A stretch of 40,756 nucleotides of DNA from an uncultured Prevotellaceae bacterium (GCA_902771785.1 CACXYH010000013.1:1-40756), one strand, 5' to 3'. Counted from the first letter of the stretch, positions 18,838 through 28,015 are shown. Made by a program: numbers and translations. Notes: a model not told the origin generated them from the letters alone.

Positions 18838-19533
18838 TTATGCCAACTCTGCTTTACAAATGAACTGCTGCATGAGCCACTCGTTCTGCTCGTCGATGGT
18901 CATGTGGCTGTTGTCGAGCAGCAGCGCGTCGTCGGCCTTGCGCAGGGGCGACGTCTCGCGGTGGGAGTCGATGTAGTCGCGCTCTTCCACGTTCTTCAGG
19001 ATTTCGTCGAAGTCGGCAGGCATGCCCTTCTGCTTCAGTTCGTCGTAGCGGCGCTGGGCACGTACCTGGGCACTGGCGGTGACGAAAATCTTCAGTTCGG
19101 CATCGGGGAAGACCACGGTGCCGATGTCGCGTCCGTCCATGACCACACCTTTGTCCTTGCCCATCTGTTGCTGCTGGGCAACGAGTGCTTCGCGCACGAA
19201 GGGTAGGGCAGCAATGGGGCTGACGTGGTTGCTCACCTCGATGCTGCGAATGTCTCGTTCCACGCACTCATCGTTCAGGTACGTGTCAGGGCGTCCTGTC
19301 TCTTCGTTGAGTCGGAATGAGATGTGTATGTCGGGCATCTGCCGTTGCAGCTCGTCGGTCTTGATGCTTCCGTCTTCATTGAAAAGGTTGTTGCGCAGGG
19401 CATAGAGCGTAACGCTGCGATACATGGCGCCGGTGTCTACATAGATGTAGCCCACGCGACGGGCCAGGTCTTTGGCCATGGTGCTTTTGCCACAGGATGA
19501 GTGGCCGTCAATGGCGATAGTAATCTTTTTCAT
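18838..19533 (-). CDS. cmk: Cytidylate kinase
   Basis: Phosphorylates CMP and dCMP with ATP. It is 231 residues with P-loop GHSSCGKST at about residues 9-17, the [15 protein letters not shown] substrate region, [13 protein letters not shown], and lid residues RYDELKQKG. The start overlaps the porQ stop (ATGA), the same porQ-cmk order seen in Porphyromonas, so it is co-transcribed with porQ. Confidence 0.97.
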   Translation of the reverse strand: MKKITIAIDGHSSCGKSTMAKDLARRVGYIYVDTGAMYRSVTLYALRNNLFNEDGSIKTDELQRQMPDIHISFRLNEETGRPDTYLNDECVERDIRSIEVSNHVSPIAALPFVREALVAQQQQMGKDKGVVMDGRDIGTVVFPDAELKIFVTASAQVRAQRRYDELKQKGMPADFDEILKNVEERDYIDSHRETSPLRKADDALLLDNSHMTIDEQNEWLMQQFICKAELA

Positions 19534-20480
19534 AATGTATAGGAGAAATTAATGAGCAAGGAGGATGCGCTGACGTGGTACTTGGCATAGGCAACGTGCA
19601 GCTTCAGACGTTCCAGTTGCAGTCCGCCGCCGAACGAAAGGCCGGCACCGTGGCTGCTGCCCCCTTCGTCGTCTTCGCTGATTTTCATTTGGCTGGCACG
19701 CAGTCCGTTGTAGCCTGCCGACAGGTAGAATTGCGGGCTCAGGATGAGGTCGGCGCCAATGACGAGGTGCTTTCCAATGCCATATTCCCAGTCGTTCAGT
19801 CGGATGAGTGTTGCCGAGAAGCGCAGGGGCGAACCGATGAGCCGCTTGCTGATACCCAGCTGCAGGTCGAGCGGCATGCGTTCGAAGTCGTCTTCGTAGG
19901 CCGTGAGCTGTCCGCCCAGGTTTCGGGCCACTGCCGAAATGCTCCATTTAGAATTAGCATCGAAGTAGTTCAGCCCCAAGTCGATGGCAGCAGCAATCGA
20001 GTTGTAGTTCCCGATATAGCTGGCTACGAACTTTGCCGTGATGCCGCCTGTGAAGTGGTTGCTCAGTGCATAGGCGAAGGTTCCTGCCACAGCCATGTCG
20101 CGGGCCGAGAACTCGCCGGTCTGCTCGCCGGTGTAGGTTGTTTCCTTCATCGAGCCGTAGTCCATGTATCGCCCGCTGACAGCCCATGTGCCGTGTTCGC
20201 CGGCCATGCGGGTAAACGATGCGCTGGCCGTCACCGTTCCCTTCATGTAGGTCATCATGTTCAGGTTCAGCGTGCGGTCTGTCACATTATTTATTAATGC
20301 AGGATTATGGAACACCAGCGTGGCATCGTCTTCATTCAGGGTGATGTTGTCGCCGCCCAGTGCTGCCACATGGGCACTCACCGGCAAACGCAGGAAGTTG
20401 AATGCGGTCTGGCTCTCTTGCGCCATGGCCCGCATGGCGAAACACAGAGAGAGGACTATGAGTGCGACTCTATTCATCAT
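19530..20480 (-). CDS. porQ: Type IX secretion system protein PorQ
   Basis: An outer-membrane beta-barrel component of the T9SS; with PorU/PorV/PorZ it belongs to the attachment machinery that anchors cargo on A-LPS. It is 316 residues with a signal peptide (ending AMAQ) followed by the diagnostic [19 protein letters not shown] and LVFHNPALI segments, then alternating barrel strands to the aromatic-ended C-terminus INFSYTL. Two adjacent ATGs (20480, 20477) are possible starts. It is upstream of and overlaps cmk. Its promoter box TACCTTTG lies at 20499-20506. Confidence 0.93.
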   Translation of the reverse strand: MMNRVALIVLSLCFAMRAMAQESQTAFNFLRLPVSAHVAALGGDNITLNEDDATLVFHNPALINNVTDRTLNLNMMTYMKGTVTASASFTRMAGEHGTWAVSGRYMDYGSMKETTYTGEQTGEFSARDMAVAGTFAYALSNHFTGGITAKFVASYIGNYNSIAAAIDLGLNYFDANSKWSISAVARNLGGQLTAYEDDFERMPLDLQLGISKRLIGSPLRFSATLIRLNDWEYGIGKHLVIGADLILSPQFYLSAGYNGLRASQMKISEDDEGGSSHGAGLSFGGGLQLERLKLHVAYAKYHVSASSLLINFSYTL

Positions 20481-20498
20481 CTTTTTCTAATAACGCTG

Positions 20499-20506
20499 CA
20501 AAGGTA
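20499..20506 (-). promoter_or_regulatory. porQ-cmk promoter -7 box
   Basis: Minus-strand TACCTTTG, 18 bp before the first porQ ATG. Confidence 0.65.
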
Positions 20507-20603
20507 GCAATTATTATTCATGAAAAGCACGATGAACCCAAAATATTTCTTAATTCTTTGCATATTACTTCTCACTACTCGCTCCAAACTCCTAACTTTT
20601 TGC

Positions 20604-20611
20604 TACCTTTG
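20604..20611 (+). promoter_or_regulatory. tonB promoter -7 box
   Basis: TACCTTTG lies only 8 bp before the ATG, so the mRNA is probably leaderless or nearly so. Confidence 0.65.
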
Positions 20612-20619
20612 CACCCGCA

Positions 20620-21321
20620 ATGGAAGTGAAGAAGACATCGAAAGCCGACTTGGAGTCGGGACGCACTCAGCGGTTCCTTTTGGGACTGGTGGTGGTGCTG
20701 GCCTGCCTCTTTGTGGGTTTTGAATATACCGTAGAGCCCGACGACCCGCTCGACGACCCCGATTTGCTGGCGCAGCTGTCGCAAGACTCGGAGCTAGCCC
20801 CCATTATGCACCAGAAGGACATGATCGAGCTGGCTCCCGAGGTGGAGCCGCCCCCCACTACCAAGCTGAAAATTGCCGAGGAAGAGCCTGCCGAACAGCG
20901 GGAAGAGGAACAGGTGGAGAGCGACTTGGGCGACGACCTGCCTTCGGTAGAGGACGAAGAGCTTCAGAAAGAGGAGGAGCCCGAGGTGAAGGACATGAAC
21001 GACGACCCGCTGAACTTTCGCGTCGTGGAAGACCTTCCGCAGTTTCCCGGCGGGCCACTGGAACTCATGAAGTGGCTCACCCGCAACCTGAAATACCCCA
21101 CAGCAGCGAGGGAAGCCAATCAGCAGGGCAGGGTAGTGGCCGAGTTCATCGTTGAGAAAGACGGTTCGCTGACCAACTTTAAAATCGTCAAGTCGGTGAG
21201 CCCCCTGTGCGATCGTGAGGCTATGCGTGTGCTGCAGATGATGCCTCGCTGGACCGCTGGCGTGCAGAACGACAAGCCTTGCCGCACCAAGGTGTGCATA
21301 CCCATCTTCTTTAAACTTTAG
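20620..21321 (+). CDS. TonB-family energy transducer
   Basis: Couples the inner-membrane proton gradient to outer-membrane TonB-dependent transporters. It is 233 residues: a short cytoplasmic N-terminus (MEVKKTSKADLESGRTQRF), one membrane helix (about 20-37), a strongly acidic linker (about 40-130, many E and D) in place of the usual proline-rich spacer, and a C-terminal TonB domain (FPGGPLELMKWLTRNLKYP ... GRVVAEFIVEKDGSLTNFKI ... IPIFFKL). ExbB/ExbD genes lie about 6 kb away. It is probably co-transcribed with the prenyl synthase 25 bp downstream. Confidence 0.93.
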   Translation: MEVKKTSKADLESGRTQRFLLGLVVVLACLFVGFEYTVEPDDPLDDPDLLAQLSQDSELAPIMHQKDMIELAPEVEPPPTTKLKIAEEEPAEQREEEQVESDLGDDLPSVEDEELQKEEEPEVKDMNDDPLNFRVVEDLPQFPGGPLELMKWLTRNLKYPTAAREANQQGRVVAEFIVEKDGSLTNFKIVKSVSPLCDREAMRVLQMMPRWTAGVQNDKPCRTKVCIPIFFKL

Positions 21322-21345
21322 AAAACAATTAAACCGGAATAGATT

Positions 21346-22320
21346 ATGTATAACTCAGAAGAAATCCTCCACCAAGTGAATGCTGCACTCGATGCGCTTC
21401 CCTACAATCGTCAACCGAAGTCGCTCTATGAGCCTGTTCAGTATGTGCTCTCCTTAGGCGGCAAGCGCATTCGCCCCGTGCTCATGTTGCTGGGCTACAA
21501 CCTCTACAAGGACAACCCCGAGCAGATACTGATGCAGGCACTGGGACTGGAAACCTACCATAATTACACGTTGCTGCACGACGACCTGATGGACAATGCC
21601 GACTTGCGTCGCGGTCATCAGACTGTTCACAAGAAGTGGGATGCCAACACGGCCATCCTTTCGGGCGACTCGATGCTGGTGCTGGCCTATCAGCGCATGC
21701 AGCAATGCGACGCCAAGCACCTGCCTGCCGTGCTCGAACTCTTCACCGAAACGGCACTCGAGATAGGTGAGGGACAGCAATACGACATGGATTTCGAGAC
21801 GCGCAACGACGTCACCGAGCAAGAGTATATCGAGATGATACGCCTGAAGACCTCCGTCCTGCTGGCCTGCGCCCTGAAAATCGGTGCAATCCTGGCCGAC
21901 GCCTCTGCTGACGATGCGCAGAACCTCTATAAGTTTGGCGAGCAGTTAGGGTTGGCCTTCCAGCTGCAGGACGACCTGCTCGATGTGTATGGCAACCCCG
22001 AGGTGTTTGGCAAAGCCATTGGCGGCGACATCACCTCGAACAAGAAAACCTATATGCTGATCAATGCCGTCAACCGAGCCAATGCAGCGCAGCGTGCCGA
22101 GCTGATGAAGTGGATAGATGCCAAGGAGTTCGACCGCCAGGAGAAGGTGGCTGCCGTCACGCGTCTTTACGACGAGATTGGCATTCGCCAGCTGTGCGAA
22201 GAGAAAATCAACTACTACTTCGCCCGCGCCCTGAGCTATCTCGACAAGGTTTCCGTCAGCGACGAGCGTAAGCAGTATCTGCGGGCATACACCAACGAAA
22301 TGATGCATCGTGACAAGTAA
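21346..22320 (+). CDS. Polyprenyl diphosphate synthase
   Basis: A trans-isoprenyl diphosphate synthase (head-to-tail condensation with isopentenyl diphosphate). It is 324 residues with the first aspartate-rich motif DDLMD at 79-83 and the second DDLLD at 209-213, plus GGKRIRPVLMLL. The chain length of the product cannot be read with confidence, so farnesyl/geranylgeranyl and longer menaquinone side-chain products are all possible. Its end overlaps tatD by 11 bp. Confidence 0.94.
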   Translation: MYNSEEILHQVNAALDALPYNRQPKSLYEPVQYVLSLGGKRIRPVLMLLGYNLYKDNPEQILMQALGLETYHNYTLLHDDLMDNADLRRGHQTVHKKWDANTAILSGDSMLVLAYQRMQQCDAKHLPAVLELFTETALEIGEGQQYDMDFETRNDVTEQEYIEMIRLKTSVLLACALKIGAILADASADDAQNLYKFGEQLGLAFQLQDDLLDVYGNPEVFGKAIGGDITSNKKTYMLINAVNRANAAQRAELMKWIDAKEFDRQEKVAAVTRLYDEIGIRQLCEEKINYYFARALSYLDKVSVSDERKQYLRAYTNEMMHRDK

Positions 22321-23101
22321 GTTCATTGACACCCATACGCACCTCGACGGCGAGGAGTTCGCCGGCGACCTCGATGCCGTAGTGTCGCGCGCCCGGCAGG
22401 CAGGAGTGGCAGCAGTGTTTCTGCCGGCTATCCATCTGGAGTCGTGTCATACTGTGACTGCTGTCTGCAAGCGCTATCCCGGCTATGCTTACCCCATGCT
22501 GGGCCTGCACCCCGAGGAGGTGCGTGCCGACTGGCAGCAGCAGCTCAGCGCCATCAAGCCCCTGCTTGCCCAAACCAGCTCCCGTCCCATAGCCATCGGC
22601 GAGGTAGGGCTCGACTTCTACTGGAGTCGGGAGTACGAGCAGGAGCAGCTCGAGGCCTTCGAGCAGCAGGTCAAGTGGTCGGTAGAGACGCGCCTGCCGC
22701 TGATGATACACTGCAGAAAAGCGCAGAACGAGCTGGTGCACATCCTGCGGCGTTATGCCGACGATTTGCCCGGCGGCGTGTTCCATTGCTTCACCGGCAA
22801 CGAGCAGGAAGCGCACGAGCTGCTTCAGTTCGAGCGTTTCGTGCTGGGCGTGGGCGGTGTGCTTACTTTCAAGAAGTCGCATCTGCCCGAGGTACTTCCC
22901 GCTGCGGTGCCGTTAGAGCGCGTTGTGCTCGAGACCGACAGCCCCTATATGGCTCCCGTGCCCATGCGGGGTCAGCGCAACGAACCCTCGTTTGTGGCCT
23001 ATGTGCTGCAGCGTATGGCTGAAGCCTATGGCGTGAGCCCCGACGAAGTGGCCCGTCAGACCACGGCCAACGTATCGCGTGTGTTTGGCGTGAAATTATA
23101 A
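22310..23101 (+). CDS. TatD-family metal-dependent DNase
   Basis: 263 residues, an amidohydrolase-like TIM barrel. Metal ligands are visible in DTHTHLDGEEF (about residues 6-16), GEVGLDFYW, PLMIHCRK, FHCFTG and ETDSPYMAP. The family acts as 3'-5' DNase or tRNA/D-aminoacyl hydrolase in different organisms. It uses a GTG start located inside the preceding prenyl synthase gene, so translation is coupled. Confidence 0.95.
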   Translation: MTSKFIDTHTHLDGEEFAGDLDAVVSRARQAGVAAVFLPAIHLESCHTVTAVCKRYPGYAYPMLGLHPEEVRADWQQQLSAIKPLLAQTSSRPIAIGEVGLDFYWSREYEQEQLEAFEQQVKWSVETRLPLMIHCRKAQNELVHILRRYADDLPGGVFHCFTGNEQEAHELLQFERFVLGVGGVLTFKKSHLPEVLPAAVPLERVVLETDSPYMAPVPMRGQRNEPSFVAYVLQRMAEAYGVSPDEVARQTTANVSRVFGVKL

Positions 23102-23150
23102 AGAAATATAAAAAAAAGCGCCGAGCGCGCAGAGCGTCGGCAAAAATTAC

Positions 23151-23158
23151 TATCTTTG
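23151..23158 (+). promoter_or_regulatory. tRNA-Ser promoter -7 box
   Basis: TATCTTTG, 40 bp upstream of the tRNA. Confidence 0.65.
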
Positions 23159-23198
23159 CACCCGCTTACCCGAACGACGGCGCAAACCGTCAGAAAAA

Positions 23199-23286
23199 GG
23201 AGAGATGCTCGAGTGGCTGAAGAGGCACGCCTGGAAAGCGTGTGACCGGCAAAACCGGTTCGCGAGTTCGAATCTCGCTCTCTCCG
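23199..23286 (+). tRNA. tRNA-Ser (anticodon GGA)
   Basis: 88 nt class II tRNA. Acceptor GGAGAGA/TCTCTCC with discriminator G, anticodon loop CTGGAAA (GGA), a long variable arm with ACCGG/CCGGT pairing, and T loop TTCGAAT. Confidence 0.97.
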
Positions 23287-23291
23287 CTTGT

Positions 23292-23320
23292 AAACCGACA
23301 CAGAGGGGAACGGTTTTTTT
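23292..23320 (+). terminator. tRNA-Ser terminator
   Basis: AAACCG, a 13-nt loop, CGGTTT, then a T run. The rest of the gap to 23420 holds no supported gene. Confidence 0.8.
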
Positions 23321-23419
23321 GATGTCTGGCAGACCTTGAAGGAGTTCGCTCGACCAGATTTCCCCCGATTTCAATACTGCGTCCCAACATGGTAGCATCA
23401 TTGGGGTGCCAGAATGACT

Positions 23420-23947
23420 TCAAAATAGTTTTTGATATGCCAGCCTTTCCAGCTGGGGCAAGCGTTGCTCCGGGCGGGACGCATCGGCATCAGCCAGATA
23501 GATAATGCCGCAATAGGCGAAGCCATGCTTGGCGATGTTGTGCTGCATGATGGTGTTGTCGCGATGGGTGTCAATGCGGATGTTTCTGTCGTGCGAGCGG
23601 CAGAAGGCCATGATGCTACTGAATATACCGTGTGCGTCGGGATAGCTGGCTATGCGGTGGACTACGTGATAGGGCAGGGCGTCGTCAATCCACTCGCCTT
23701 CATAGATGTTGGCGTAGGTGGGTTCTGGCGATGGCAGGAAAGCGAAGTAGCCTACAATCTTATCCTCATCTGCGACGACGAAGCCGCCGCCTTTCTCCAT
23801 GTCTGAAGTGATGACGTTCTCTGACGGATAGCCCTCTCCCCATTGGTGCATATTGCCCGACTGCCGCATGATGGCCTTTGCGGCAGCAATGACTTTCATA
23901 ATTTCGGCCATGTCTGCCGGCCTCGCTTCTCTGATAATCCTCTTCAT
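23420..23947 (-). CDS. GNAT-family N-acetyltransferase
   Basis: About 175 residues from MKRIIREARPADMAEIMKVI, preferred over an ATG 15 codons upstream because AAGGAG lies 8 bp before it and it abuts the zinc-ribbon gene as ATGA. Features of the fold are the N-terminal REARPADMAEI strand-helix, VVADEDKIVGYFAF (beta 3-4) and the C-terminal KHGFAYCGIIYL. The acetyl-CoA loop is degenerate, as in many Bacteroidota members. The acceptor substrate is unknown. It is last gene of the four-gene operon. Confidence 0.85.
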   Translation of the reverse strand: MKRIIREARPADMAEIMKVIAAAKAIMRQSGNMHQWGEGYPSENVITSDMEKGGGFVVADEDKIVGYFAFLPSPEPTYANIYEGEWIDDALPYHVVHRIASYPDAHGIFSSIMAFCRSHDRNIRIDTHRDNTIMQHNIAKHGFAYCGIIYLADADASRPEQRLPQLERLAYQKLF

Positions 23948-24237
23948 GTCCAAAACTCCTTTTCTCCGGTATCGTTCATTATGCCTTGGCATTTAGGGCA
24001 GGTCTTCATGTCCCATATCCTTATGTGGTCGCTGCCACAGTTCAGGCATAGCCTACCTACCTCACTTCGATACGATGGAGCTACATCGGCAATGATGCCA
24101 CCAACCACGATGTTTTGGATGGTCTTGCAATCTGGGCAACACATCGCCGTTATCTGCTGGCGGAACAGCCCCCGTCCCTCATACACCTCGGCCTCGTATC
24201 CGCAAACCTTACAGCGATATTTATGTTTCCAAGCCAT
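23944..24237 (-). CDS. Small zinc-ribbon protein
   Basis: 97 residues with three cysteine pairs: CKVC (about residues 9-12), CCPDC (about 33-37), then CLNC and CPKC in the C-terminal half. These would form two treble-clef or rubredoxin-like metal sites. No enzyme motif is visible. It lies 3 bp after the cupin gene and overlaps the GNAT gene, so it belongs to the same transcript. I do not recognise a named family. Confidence 0.7.
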   Translation of the reverse strand: MAWKHKYRCKVCGYEAEVYEGRGLFRQQITAMCCPDCKTIQNIVVGGIIADVAPSYRSEVGRLCLNCGSDHIRIWDMKTCPKCQGIMNDTGEKEFWT

Positions 24238-24240
24238 CGG

Positions 24241-24648
24241 TCATCCTTTCTTCTTTATCTCTAAGATTCCATCCACTTCATGCTCAACAAATGGTCCCTC
24301 TTTGCACTCCAACAGGACGCTGGGTTCCAGGCATTCAAGACCATGCCATACATTCTTGGGAATGTCAACGCCATAGGTGCCGCTATCATGACTGATAACG
24401 CATGACTCCAGAATCTCACCTTCATCATTGTAGGTGGTCACTCTGACCTTCCCCTTCAAAATTACAAAGGTCTCGGCTTTTGTGGGGTGGTGATGGACTG
24501 CTATCTGAGTGCCGGGCTCCAGACAATTGAGGAAACGATGGCATTTCTCATCCAGACTCTCGTGAAAATTGTAATTCATCCTCAGTCGTGGTGATTGCTT
24601 GGCTTGCTCCACCACACCATTGATAAGTTGATCGTCGATTATCTTCAT
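24241..24648 (-). CDS. WbuC-like cupin metalloprotein
   Basis: 135 residues. The opening MKIIDDQLINGVVEQAKQSP and RMNYNFHESLDEKCHRFLNC, then the cupin metal motif VHHHPTKAETFVILKGKVRV, match the WbuC cupin family. WbuC proteins are often encoded near polysaccharide genes, but their reaction is not established. Here the neighbours are a helical protein, a zinc ribbon and an acetyltransferase, which do not resolve it. Confidence 0.82.
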   Translation of the reverse strand: MKIIDDQLINGVVEQAKQSPRLRMNYNFHESLDEKCHRFLNCLEPGTQIAVHHHPTKAETFVILKGKVRVTTYNDEGEILESCVISHDSGTYGVDIPKNVWHGLECLEPSVLLECKEGPFVEHEVDGILEIKKKG

Positions 24649-24681
24649 GTTTCTTTCGTGAATTTATAAACAGCTAACCTC

Positions 24682-25212
24682 TTAACCCATCTTTGTCATG
24701 TGATAGCCCATCCTGCTCAGCTGCATAGCAGCTCCAAATAGGTAGAGCTGATGCAGACAGGAAACGTAGGCGTTGAAGGCCTCTTTGGTTCCAGGCTCGA
24801 TAAGCTGGTGACGAAGTATGTTATTGACGCGCGAGGCACATTCACCTACCAGCTTCTCCAAACTTGTAAAGTCAACGCCTCTGAGCAACAGCACATCTTC
24901 GCGGATATATTCATCCATGCTGTCATAGCCTCTCTTGTCTCTCATGTAGGCATAGAGGTCGTCAATCTTCGAGTAGATGTCCCATTCGGTATCCCAAAAC
25001 TTAGCCACAGCCATGCCGATATACATCATCCAGCCGAGGGAGGCAGAAGGGAAGTCCTGAAACTCCCTGATACCGTCGGGGATGTAGGCCTTGGCTATCT
25101 CTTCCCACTTCTGTTCAACATCTGGACATTCCGGCAGACGCTCGTCTACCTCCTTCATGGACAGAAGGAACTGATGCAAGTCCTGGTTTAGTCGTTCTTC
25201 AAATTGCTCCAT
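24682..25212 (-). CDS. Unrecognised helical protein heading a four-gene operon
   Basis: 176 residues, rich in aromatic and acidic residues, predicted mostly alpha-helical (IPDGIREFQDFPSASLGWMM; WDTEWDIYSKIDDLYAYMRD). It has no signal peptide, membrane segment or catalytic motif that I recognise. A minus-strand TAATTTTG box at 25263-25270 gives a leader of about 45 nt. The next gene (cupin) starts 33 bp downstream. Conserved hypothetical; function unknown. Confidence 0.65.
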   Translation of the reverse strand: MEQFEERLNQDLHQFLLSMKEVDERLPECPDVEQKWEEIAKAYIPDGIREFQDFPSASLGWMMYIGMAVAKFWDTEWDIYSKIDDLYAYMRDKRGYDSMDEYIREDVLLLRGVDFTSLEKLVGECASRVNNILRHQLIEPGTKEAFNAYVSCLHQLYLFGAAMQLSRMGYHMTKMG

Positions 25213-25262
25213 GATAGTATGTTCTCTGAAATCTTCAAGCTATTTACACTTCATTTGGGTGA

Positions 25263-25270
25263 CAAAATTA
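25263..25270 (-). promoter_or_regulatory. Promoter -7 box of the 25.2-23.4 kb operon
   Basis: Minus-strand TAATTTTG, about 50 bp before the first gene. Confidence 0.5.
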
Positions 25271-25365
25271 CTCAATTTTACTCAGAAATAAGTGGTTAGG
25301 ACCAACTTTTCAACCTAAATAACATATATTCTTTTGCAAAATGGAAGAATTAAGCCGATTTTTTG

Positions 25366-25373
25366 TAATTTTG
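25366..25373 (+). promoter_or_regulatory. Fucosidase promoter -7 box
   Basis: TAATTTTG lies 7 bp before the first ATG; a near-leaderless transcript is expected. Confidence 0.55.
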
Positions 25374-25380
25374 CAGCATT

Positions 25381-27081
25381 ATGATGAAGAGAATAGAAAC
25401 AGCATGCGTGGCATTGATGCTGCTGGCATCAATGGAAGTGAAGTCACAGGACTATAAAATTCCCGTCCTGGAAAACGACGAGCCAATGGCTACGGGACAG
25501 TTTACTCCCGACTGGGAGTCGCTGCGCACCTACGAGGTGCCTGAGTGGTTCCGCGATGCCAAGTTCGGCATTTGGGCCCATTGGGGGCCACAATGCGTGG
25601 AGGGCAGCGGCGACTGGATGGCCCGTGAGATGTATATGGAGGGAACTGCAAAGTACAACTATCACCGTAAGCACTATGGCCACCCCTCCGAGGTGGGGTT
25701 TAAGGACATCCTGCCGCTCTTCAAGGCCGAGAACTGGCATCCTGAAGAGCTGGTGAGGTTCTACAAGGAGGAATGCGGCGCCCAGTATTTCTTTGCACTG
25801 GGCAATCATCATGACAATTTTGACCTCTGGGACTCGAAATACCAAGAGTGGAACGCTCAGGACATAGGCCCGCACAAGGACATCCTCGACGGATGGGCCA
25901 AGGCAGCAAAGAAGGCCGGACTACCCTTTGGCATCTCGTTCCATGCTGACCATGCGTGGACGTGGTATGAGCCTTCGCGCCGCTTCGACCTGAAGGGTGA
26001 GAAACGGGGAGTGAAGTATGACGGATGGCTAACGAAGGAGGACGGCTACAAGCCCAATGCTGACGGAACGGAGAAGTGGTGGAAGGGACTTGACCCGCAG
26101 AAGCTCTACCGACAAGACCACGACTTCTCTGAACGCACTTGGGACAACGGAGCCATCCACAGCCAATGGGGCTGGCAGAACGGTGCAGCTCAGCCTACGC
26201 AGGAGTTTGTGACGAATTTCTACAACCGTACCCTCGACGCCATCAACCGCTACAATCCCGACCTGCTCTACTTTGACGTGACGGTGCTGCCCTTCTACCC
26301 CATCAGCGATGCCGGCATGAAGATTACGGCGCACATGTATAATCACAGTGCCTCCCTGCACAAAGGAAAGAACCAGGCAGTGGTGTTTGGCAAGATACTG
26401 GAGGAAGACATGAAGGACGCCCTTGTGTGGGACGTGGAACGCGGCGCCCCCAACAAGATCATGGAGCGCCCTTGGCAGTGCTGCAACTGCCTCGGCGACT
26501 GGCACTACAATCAGGCGGTGTATGAGCGCAATGGCTACAAGAGCGCTGCCACCGTAGCCAAACTGCTCGTCGATATTGTAAGCAAGAACGGCAATATGTT
26601 GCTGTCAGTGCCACTGAGAGCCGACGGCACGCCCGACGAGAAGGAGCTTGCCATCATGAAGGAGTTTGGAGCATGGATGAAGGTCAATAGCGAGGGCATT
26701 GTGAAAACCCGTCCCTGGAAGATTTTCGGTGAGGGGCCCATTGCCAATGCCGACATCAAGATTAATGCACAGGGGTTCAACGACGGAGAGTACACTAAGG
26801 CAGGCGCAGAGGAAATACGCTTCACCCAGACGGAGAAGTATCTTTACGTGGCAGCCTTGGCATGGCCCGAAAACGGCACCGTCAGCGTGAAGGCACTGGC
26901 CAACGACTCTCCCCTCTACACGGCTGCCATCAAGTCAGTCGAACTGCTGGGCTACGGCAAGGTGAACTTCCAACGAACAGACGAAGCACTCATTATTTCC
27001 CTGCCTGAGAAGCTGAACAATATCATGCCAGTGATGAGAATCAAGAAACAGAACCGGACGCCAAAAGCTGTGAAGCCCTGA
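25381..27081 (+). CDS. Alpha-L-fucosidase, GH29
   Basis: A secreted glycoside hydrolase removing alpha-linked fucose from glycans. It is 566 residues with a signal peptide (to about residue 22, ..MEVKSQ). The GH29 landmarks are FGIWAHWGPQC, ALGNHHDNFDLWDS (His143-His144), LPFGISFHADHAWTW and NPDLLYFDV with the likely nucleophile Asp299. The C-terminal beta-sandwich ends near residue 560. There is no lipobox and no T9SS-type C-terminal domain, so it is probably periplasmic. It stands alone without SusCD-like genes. Start is either of two tandem ATGs. Confidence 0.93.
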   Translation: MMKRIETACVALMLLASMEVKSQDYKIPVLENDEPMATGQFTPDWESLRTYEVPEWFRDAKFGIWAHWGPQCVEGSGDWMAREMYMEGTAKYNYHRKHYGHPSEVGFKDILPLFKAENWHPEELVRFYKEECGAQYFFALGNHHDNFDLWDSKYQEWNAQDIGPHKDILDGWAKAAKKAGLPFGISFHADHAWTWYEPSRRFDLKGEKRGVKYDGWLTKEDGYKPNADGTEKWWKGLDPQKLYRQDHDFSERTWDNGAIHSQWGWQNGAAQPTQEFVTNFYNRTLDAINRYNPDLLYFDVTVLPFYPISDAGMKITAHMYNHSASLHKGKNQAVVFGKILEEDMKDALVWDVERGAPNKIMERPWQCCNCLGDWHYNQAVYERNGYKSAATVAKLLVDIVSKNGNMLLSVPLRADGTPDEKELAIMKEFGAWMKVNSEGIVKTRPWKIFGEGPIANADIKINAQGFNDGEYTKAGAEEIRFTQTEKYLYVAALAWPENGTVSVKALANDSPLYTAAIKSVELLGYGKVNFQRTDEALIISLPEKLNNIMPVMRIKKQNRTPKAVKP

Positions 27082-27127
27082 TACGGAGCTGTAAGATGGT
27101 TGCGTTAACAAAACTTTTCACAGCTTT
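27064..27127. other. Inverted repeat spanning the fucosidase stop codon
   Basis: AAAGCTGTGAA (27064-27074) and its exact reverse complement TTCACAGCTTT (27117-27127) flank 42 nt. The long loop makes it a weak terminator; it may be regulatory or chance. Confidence 0.35.
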
Positions 27128-27152
27128 AGCACTCTATTATGAAAAAAAACAG

Positions 27153-27160
27153 TACCTTTG
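27153..27160 (+). promoter_or_regulatory. exbB operon promoter -7 box
   Basis: TACCTTTG, 60 bp upstream of the chosen exbB start. Confidence 0.65.
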
Positions 27161-27220
27161 CAGCGACATTTTATAATTACGAACGAAACGAACCGCAAGT
27201 TATATATTAATAAGGTATAT

Positions 27221-28015
27221 ATGAAGAAACTAATTGCCGCAATAGCAATTATGGGTTTGACGATGTTTAGCCAAACCATTGTAGCTCAAGACTCACTCGA
27301 TAACCAGACAGTGGAAGAGATGCTGGCTGAGGAAGGGTTAGACCCTACAGAGCTGATGGCAGAAGAGACGCCTGGCCTGCACAGTCAGCTCAAGACGAAG
27401 TTTGTCGACGGCAATCCTGCATTCATGTCGCTGGTTGCCATTGTGCTGGTGCTGGGTCTGACGCTCTGCATTGAGCGCATTGTCTATCTGACCCTGTCGG
27501 AGATTAATGCGAAGAAGCTGCTGAAGGATATTGATGCCAAGGTGGAGCAGGGCGATGTGGAAGGTGCCAAGGAGCTGTGCCGCAACACCCGCGGGCCTGT
27601 GGCTTCTGTGTGCTATCAGGGGCTGATGCACATCAAGGAGCCTATCGACGACGTGGAGCGTAGCATCATGAGCTACGGCACGGTTCAGGTGGCCAACATG
27701 GAGAAGGGTTGCTCGTGGATAAAGCTGTTCATCGCGCTGGCACCCTCGTTAGGCTTCCTGGGCACGGTGATTGGCATGGTGATGGCGTTCGACCAGATTC
27801 AGGAGCTGGGCGACATCAACCCCACGATTGTGGCATCGGGCATGAAGGTGGCCCTGATTACGACGATTTTCGGTATTGTGGTTGCAGTCATCCTGCAACT
27901 GTTCTATAACTACATTGTGTCGAAGATAGAGCATCTGACTTCGCAGATGGAAGAGTCGGCAGTCACGTTGCTCGACACGATTACACAGTTCAAGCGCTCA
28001 AGGAACGATGAGTAG
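27221..28015 (+). CDS. exbB: ExbB/TolQ/MotA proton-channel protein
   Basis: 264 residues from MKKLIAAIAIMGLTMFSQ, chosen because the 21-codon longer frame would start inside the leader beside the promoter. It has a signal-like N-terminus, an acidic stretch (EEMLAEEGLDPTELMAEE), then the MotA/TolQ/ExbB domain: a membrane helix at about 75-95 and the paired helices in LFIALAPSLGFLGTVIGMVM and ATLITTIF-type region. It forms the proton channel energising TonB or Tol. It overlaps the next gene by 8 bp. Confidence 0.92.
   Translation: MKKLIAAIAIMGLTMFSQTIVAQDSLDNQTVEEMLAEEGLDPTELMAEETPGLHSQLKTKFVDGNPAFMSLVAIVLVLGLTLCIERIVYLTLSEINAKKLLKDIDAKVEQGDVEGAKELCRNTRGPVASVCYQGLMHIKEPIDDVERSIMSYGTVQVANMEKGCSWIKLFIALAPSLGFLGTVIGMVMAFDQIQELGDINPTIVASGMKVALITTIFGIVVAVILQLFYNYIVSKIEHLTSQMEESAVTLLDTITQFKRSRNDE

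Noticed and set aside
23122-23141. Hairpin GCCGA/TCGGC before tRNA-Ser as a terminator
   Set aside because: The adjacent T-run is on the minus strand, where no gene ends nearby, so it does not terminate tatD convincingly.
25381-27081. Fucosidase as a type IX secretion cargo
   Set aside because: No C-terminal T9SS sorting domain; the protein ends in a short basic tail after the GH29 beta-sandwich.
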